A stretch of DNA of 16,692 bases, from contig KQ481938.1 of assembly GCA_001430745.1 (NCBI GenBank), positions 966,721-983,412 of the forward strand, written 5' to 3'. Each line of letters starts with the position of its first letter. Within the stretch, counting starts at the first letter, position 1. Below are positions 12,898-16,692 of the stretch, piece after piece. This DNA is from Auxenochlorella pyrenoidosa. Lineage: Eukaryota; Chlorophyta; Trebouxiophyceae; Chlorellales; Chlorellaceae. The notes below the pieces were generated by a model, which worked only from the letters and a program-made list of their open reading frames with translations, was not told the origin of the DNA and did not search any database. A program made the position numbers and the translations under genes.

Positions 12898-14285
12898 CAC
12901 GTGTGCAAGGCAAGTGAGATGTTGGAGCCTGTGCCATTTGAGCTTTCAGACGGGCACGCAGGGGTGGTCCCTAGCAGCAACCGCCACATGCCGGCGGCAA
13001 GGGGCCACTGCCAGTGCAGTCGGCCTGGGTGTTCCGGCGCGCGCCTGCATGGCTTCTGAGCCCGGATGCAGATCTAGGGGCGGGAGTGTCATGGGTGCGG
13101 GGAAGAGGTGACCCAGCAAAAGAGGGCGCGGGCGCCGTTGCAACTGTTGAAGCAGTCCGAGAGTGGCAAGGCAGACTCAAATTCAGCCAAAATATATGCT
13201 GCGTGACGGAAGGGCGCTCAGATCTTGCGAGACAAGGGGGCAACTGCCGGGCGCGGCCTGCCAGCCGTGCGCAGCAGGCGCGCCTGGGCGCCAGCATCCA
13301 GCAGTAGTCTGGGCACCTCTGGCAGGATGCCATACGCCACCCTTGTCAGCACCTTGTGTTTTTTTTTCACTCAGTCCCTGCTGGGGAGCTGGGTCCTGCA
13401 TCCGTAGCTCTGCCCTGCAGAGCGTCCACAGGCAGCGTCTGGTCGTGCACACCTACCAACCTCTTGTCTCCTTCGGAAAGAACCGATAAGGCGTCCTCAA
13501 CTTACATGTATGGCACAGAGTTTTTTGCTCCATCCAGGGACGTGATGGGCTGCGGTGCTGCAGTGGAGAGCAGCACGCAGTCCCGCCAGCGGTGCCGCAG
13601 TGGCGATCACTCCGTCCCAGAAAGGCTGGCTGCGTGCCAAACTCCCTGATCGCTGTGATCCACACACTGAATAGTAGTTTACGGCTGCTTGGAAACGGGA
13701 AGGCCTTCATTCTGAGCTGCTTTACCTGCTGCGTACTGGCACGCCAAGTGTCTCGCCTTCACGCCTTCCAGCTGTTTCGCACTTCCGGCAGTCTCTCCAA
13801 ACAGTTTTGTAGCGATCTAAGCGCACTGCACGCCGTGAAAAGCCCGCTCAGCGAGGTCGCTGGCATCGCCTTCCGCCGCTGCTACTGCACCCGGCTTGGA
13901 GAGGGCAACTTGCTGCAAGACAGGTGGGAATTCTCGGGGCGTGCGGAGCAGCCTCCAACGTGCTGGGGGAAGCGCCACTCCCGCCGCCGCCGTGCCGAAG
14001 GGTGCAGTTTTGAGCGGCCACTTCCGCTGCTCGGCTGTCGTCGCCCTGCATGCAGGTCACACAGGTCAGGAGTGCACCTGCTGTTGCCAGAATTGCGGCA
14101 ACAGCTGGCAGAACCCTGCTTCTGCTGGCATTGCCCGGCGTTGCCCCTTGTTGAGCAGTGTGCCTGCGCCATGTGCTGGCACCTGCTCACGGCTAGCAGT
14201 GCCATGGCCAGCTTTTCATCAGCAGCACCCCTCTGTGTGCGGCATGCTGACAGGTTTGCTCTGCTGTGCAGGACTGCGGGAGAGC
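12898..14285. promoter_or_regulatory. Divergent upstream region between GDH and the sulfatase gene
   Basis: 1.39 kb with no recognised gene; many open frames are present, but none matches a family I know. Composition is more A/T-rich than the exons, especially at 13165-13200 and 13480-13830. It should contain the promoters and 5' UTRs of both neighbours. A convincing acceptor (polypyrimidine tract, then CAG ending at 14271) lies 14 bases before the sulfatase ATG and suggests a 5' UTR intron; possible donors are near 13924 and 14056. A presequence-like minus-strand stretch at 13220-13297 may belong to GDH. Confidence 0.5.
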
Positions 14286-16692
14286 ATGGCGCCGCTCACA
14301 CACGCGGGCCTGCGTTGCTGGCGGCTGCGCATGGCAGCGCTCGCTGCTGCGCTGCTGTGTGCGGCGGCGGCGCTGCCGCGCGTGGGGGCGGCTCCCCCAA
14401 ACCTGATTTTCATTCTCACCGACGACGCTGATGCCATGCACGGGGTGAGCTGAGGCAGGCCATGTTGTTGAGCGAGCAGCGAGGGCGCTGGCTCACAAGT
14501 GGGGCAGCAGGCAGCCGCAGCTGGTGCCAGCGCACACGACCAGCAGGACGCGCCATGCCAAAGGCGCGCGCCCTACCCGCCTGCTGCTGCCCGCCCACCT
14601 CACCCCGCCCCTCCCTACCCCGACAGAGCGACTGGCACATGCCCAAGATGCGGCAGCACCTGACTGAGCACGGGTGAGCGCTCCTCCGCGTTGGCAGGAG
14701 CTTGTACCCCATTGCCTGCATTCCATGCCTGTCTCACCTGAGAAAGGGTCCCCATCAATGCGGCCTCATGCCCACCTGTGGCCCGTGTCCCGTGGCCGGG
14801 ACGCCGGCAACGCTGTTCCACGCATGCGTGCTGCGCCCATCCCAGGCAGTCTTTACCAAACACACATGCCCAGCCCTGCCCCTTGCCGCAGCATCAACTT
14901 CACGCAGGCTGTGGTCAACTTCCCGCTGTGCTGCCCCTCACGCGCCACCATCCTGACCGGCATGTGCGCCCACAACACTCGGGTGCGCAGCGCCTTGCTG
15001 CCCGCCTGCCCGCAAGCACGCTTGCCAGCATGCTTAGAGCGCCACCCCGCCACAGGCACAATCCTGCAGCAGTGCGGGGGGGGTGCAACGCGAGGGCAGG
15101 CGGCGGCGCACAGCTGCGCTTAGCGAAGGGGGCGTGGTGCAAGTGTGTATGCCTGCCCTCCGGCTCGCGGTGCACGCCTGGATGCGAGCACAGAAAAGGC
15201 TCACGCCCGCCCTCCCGTGCGCGGCGCGCCCCCGCAGACCGTGACCAACGCCGGCAACGAGCTGGGCGGCTTCCCGACCTTCCAGGCCATGCAGCTGGCC
15301 AACAAGACGGGCCCGTTTGTGCTGCAGCAGGGCGGCTACCGCACGGGCCTCTTCGGCAAGTGAGTTGGACTAGGTCGCTGACGACGCACTCAGGAGGCTG
15401 GGCAGGTCATCTCACACGCCAGCTTCTTGCAGTCGTCGTGGTCAGCGATAGCCTTGCTCACAGGGCCCGCCGCTGTATGCCGGCCTGCAAGGCCCGCTCA
15501 AGCTCATGGAGCGCTCGTGAGTGCTGTCCCCCCCTGCTCCCACCCACCCCATCAGACAGGTTTTTGAACGGTTACAGGATCTACGACTACGATATCGTGC
15601 CGCCCGGGTTCAACCGCTGGTTTGGCATTGGCAACCCACTCGGTGCGCAGGCGGCGGGGCGGGGGCGCAGCTGGTCCGGTCCACCCAAGTGTCGGCCCGC
15701 TGTGCGCTGGGCACGCTGCTCTCGCTGCCAGGCACAATGCACCATCTCGATGGTACCCCTCCCTCCCTGCCGGCGTGTGGCTCCCCAACTGCAGACTACA
15801 TCCAGTGGGCGGTGAGCGACCAAGGGGTGACCCGCAAGTATGGCTCAAACGAATCAGACTACAGCACAGGTAGGGGCTCAGATCTGGCAGGGCTGGAGGC
15901 GGGGCGCAGGGACGAGAGTGCACGTGCCTGGCTGCTGCCCACGGCCTGGGCGGGCTGCCGCATGCAACGCGCCGCCGCCTGCAACGCGCCGCCGCCCCCG
16001 CCCCTCATGCCCCTTGCCCACAGATGTGATTGCCGAGGAAGCAGAGAAGTTCATCCTGCAAGCCGCGGACGATTCCCGACCCTTCTTTGCATACATTGCG
16101 CCCTACGCCCCCCACCCGCCCTACCTGCCGGCCGTGCGCCACCGCGGCGCGTTTGCAGGCACGTTTGCACCAGTTCGATACGCCGCATTGCGCATTCAGT
16201 GCTGCCGCGCTCATCCTGTGGCTGCATGCGAGCGCAGGCAGCTTGCCTTGCTACCTGACTTCCCGCCCGCCCGCCCGCCCTCCCCTGCTTGTGCGCAGGC
16301 CTCAAAATGCCGCGGAGCCCGGCCTTTAACGAGTCTGCGGCGTCGATTCGTAAAAAGGTGCGCCATGTGAATTTCGCTGCGGTGGGCCCTGTGCTGTTCA
16401 CCCATGCAGGAAGCCCTTCACTCAGAATCCCATGATTCCTGCTGGCTCCGTGGACCGAAAATGCAATGGAATGGCCGAATGCTTGATTGATCCAGTCGTC
16501 AAAACCCAACGCTGGCAGAAAAGCCAGCACATGCTGCGCTGTTGCACCTGGCAGAGCCCTCCCGCTCCACGCGCACCGCCCTCCCTTGCCCCCCCTGGAG
16601 CAGACCTCGTTCATCAGGCAGATGCCGCCCATCCCCAGGGCCTGGGACGCCGCCTACGACTTCATTTACCAGCTGCGGGCCGAGTCGCTGCT
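14286..16692 (+). CDS. Secreted sulfatase (arylsulfatase / GlcNAc-6-sulfatase-like), partial
   Basis: Nine exons: 14286-14444, 14627-14673, 14892-14982, 15238-15359, 15560-15642, 15795-15869, 16024-16158, 16299-16357 and 16604-16692, which runs off the right edge; 286 residues are visible. Sulfatases hydrolyse sulfate esters and in algae help scavenge sulfur, usually outside the cell. Residues 1-35 form a signal peptide (basic start, then an Ala/Leu core, with cleavage after VGA plausible). Next come PNLIFILTDDAD with metal-binding Asp46-Asp47; the sulfatase signature NFPLCCPSRATILTG with C-x-P-S-R, where Cys82 would be matured to formylglycine; GYRTGLFGKFLNGY with active-site Lys140; and FFAYIAPYAPHPPY with His223. 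The layout fits the N-acetylglucosamine-6-sulfatase/plant-algal arylsulfatase branch, but the natural substrate is unknown. Intron 16159-16298 uses a GC donor. ATG 14331 is a shorter in-frame start that still leaves a hydrophobic leader. Confidence 0.9.
15964..15997 (+). repeat. Tandem 17-bp duplication in a sulfatase intron
   Basis: Two adjacent copies of a GCAACGCGCCGCCGCC-core unit differ only at the last base. The duplication lies in the intron between exons 15795-15869 and 16024-16158, near the acceptor. Confidence 0.85.
16159..16298 (+). other. GC-AG intron in the sulfatase gene
   Basis: The donor reads GCAG|GCACGT and the acceptor GCGCAG|GCCTCA. The phase-1 join gives FAGLKMPRSPAFNES, in keeping with the family. 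GT-based donors nearby (16103-16165) give the wrong frame for the next exon. Confidence 0.72.
16262..16280 (+). repeat. CCCG tetranucleotide repeat
   Basis: Four CCCG units plus CCC lie inside the GC-AG intron of the sulfatase gene, as part of its pyrimidine-rich 3' end. Confidence 0.9.

Noticed and set aside
13592..14431. Open frame of 279 codons upstream of and into the sulfatase gene
   Set aside because: It is in a different frame from the sulfatase exon, has no recognisable domain, is Cys/Arg-rich, and spans lower-G/C upstream sequence that looks non-coding.

Overview
The window is eukaryotic nuclear DNA, most likely from a green alga of the Chlorella/Trebouxiophyceae kind. The support is GC-rich sequence with strong G/C preference at third codon positions, genes cut into many short exons by introns of roughly 70-300 nt with C-rich polypyrimidine tracts, organelle-targeting-like N-termini, and a gene set typical of green algae. 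No bacterial operons, rRNA, tRNA, transposons or CRISPR arrays were seen. All gene models were assembled by eye from splice sites, reading phase and recalled protein-family conservation; nothing was aligned by computer.

Six protein genes alternate strictly in strand: minus, plus, minus, plus, minus, plus. (1) 98-1718 (-) is the 5' part of an organelle-targeted radical SAM protein of the TIGR03960 kind; it leaves the window on the left. (2) 1977-4456 (+) is TRMO, the tRNA t6A37 N6-methyltransferase, with a plant-type membrane anchor and coiled coil at its N-terminus. (3) 4650-7091 (-) is a large ankyrin-repeat protein. (4) 7341-8849 (+) is a DUF1802 protein with a transit-peptide-like N-terminus. 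(5) 9514-12897 (-) is a 12-exon glutamate dehydrogenase. (6) 14286-16692 (+) is a secreted arylsulfatase-type sulfatase that leaves the window on the right.

The layout gives three head-to-head pairs and two tail-to-tail pairs. The head-to-head gaps are 258 bp, about 90-249 bp and 1.39 kb; the tail-to-tail gaps are 193 bp and 664 bp. The genes do not form an obvious single pathway: tRNA modification, nitrogen metabolism, sulfur scavenging and unknown functions sit next to each other, as is usual in compact algal genomes.

The most notable signal is in splicing. Four of the 36 complete introns inferred here use a GC donor instead of GT, in four different genes, and each is forced by reading phase and protein conservation. 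I did not find a convincing new multi-gene biological system. The more open questions are the function of the algal radical SAM, DUF1802 and ankyrin proteins, the true N-terminus of the glutamate dehydrogenase, a codon-biased island at about 9004-9140, and an exon-like segment inside a sulfatase intron.
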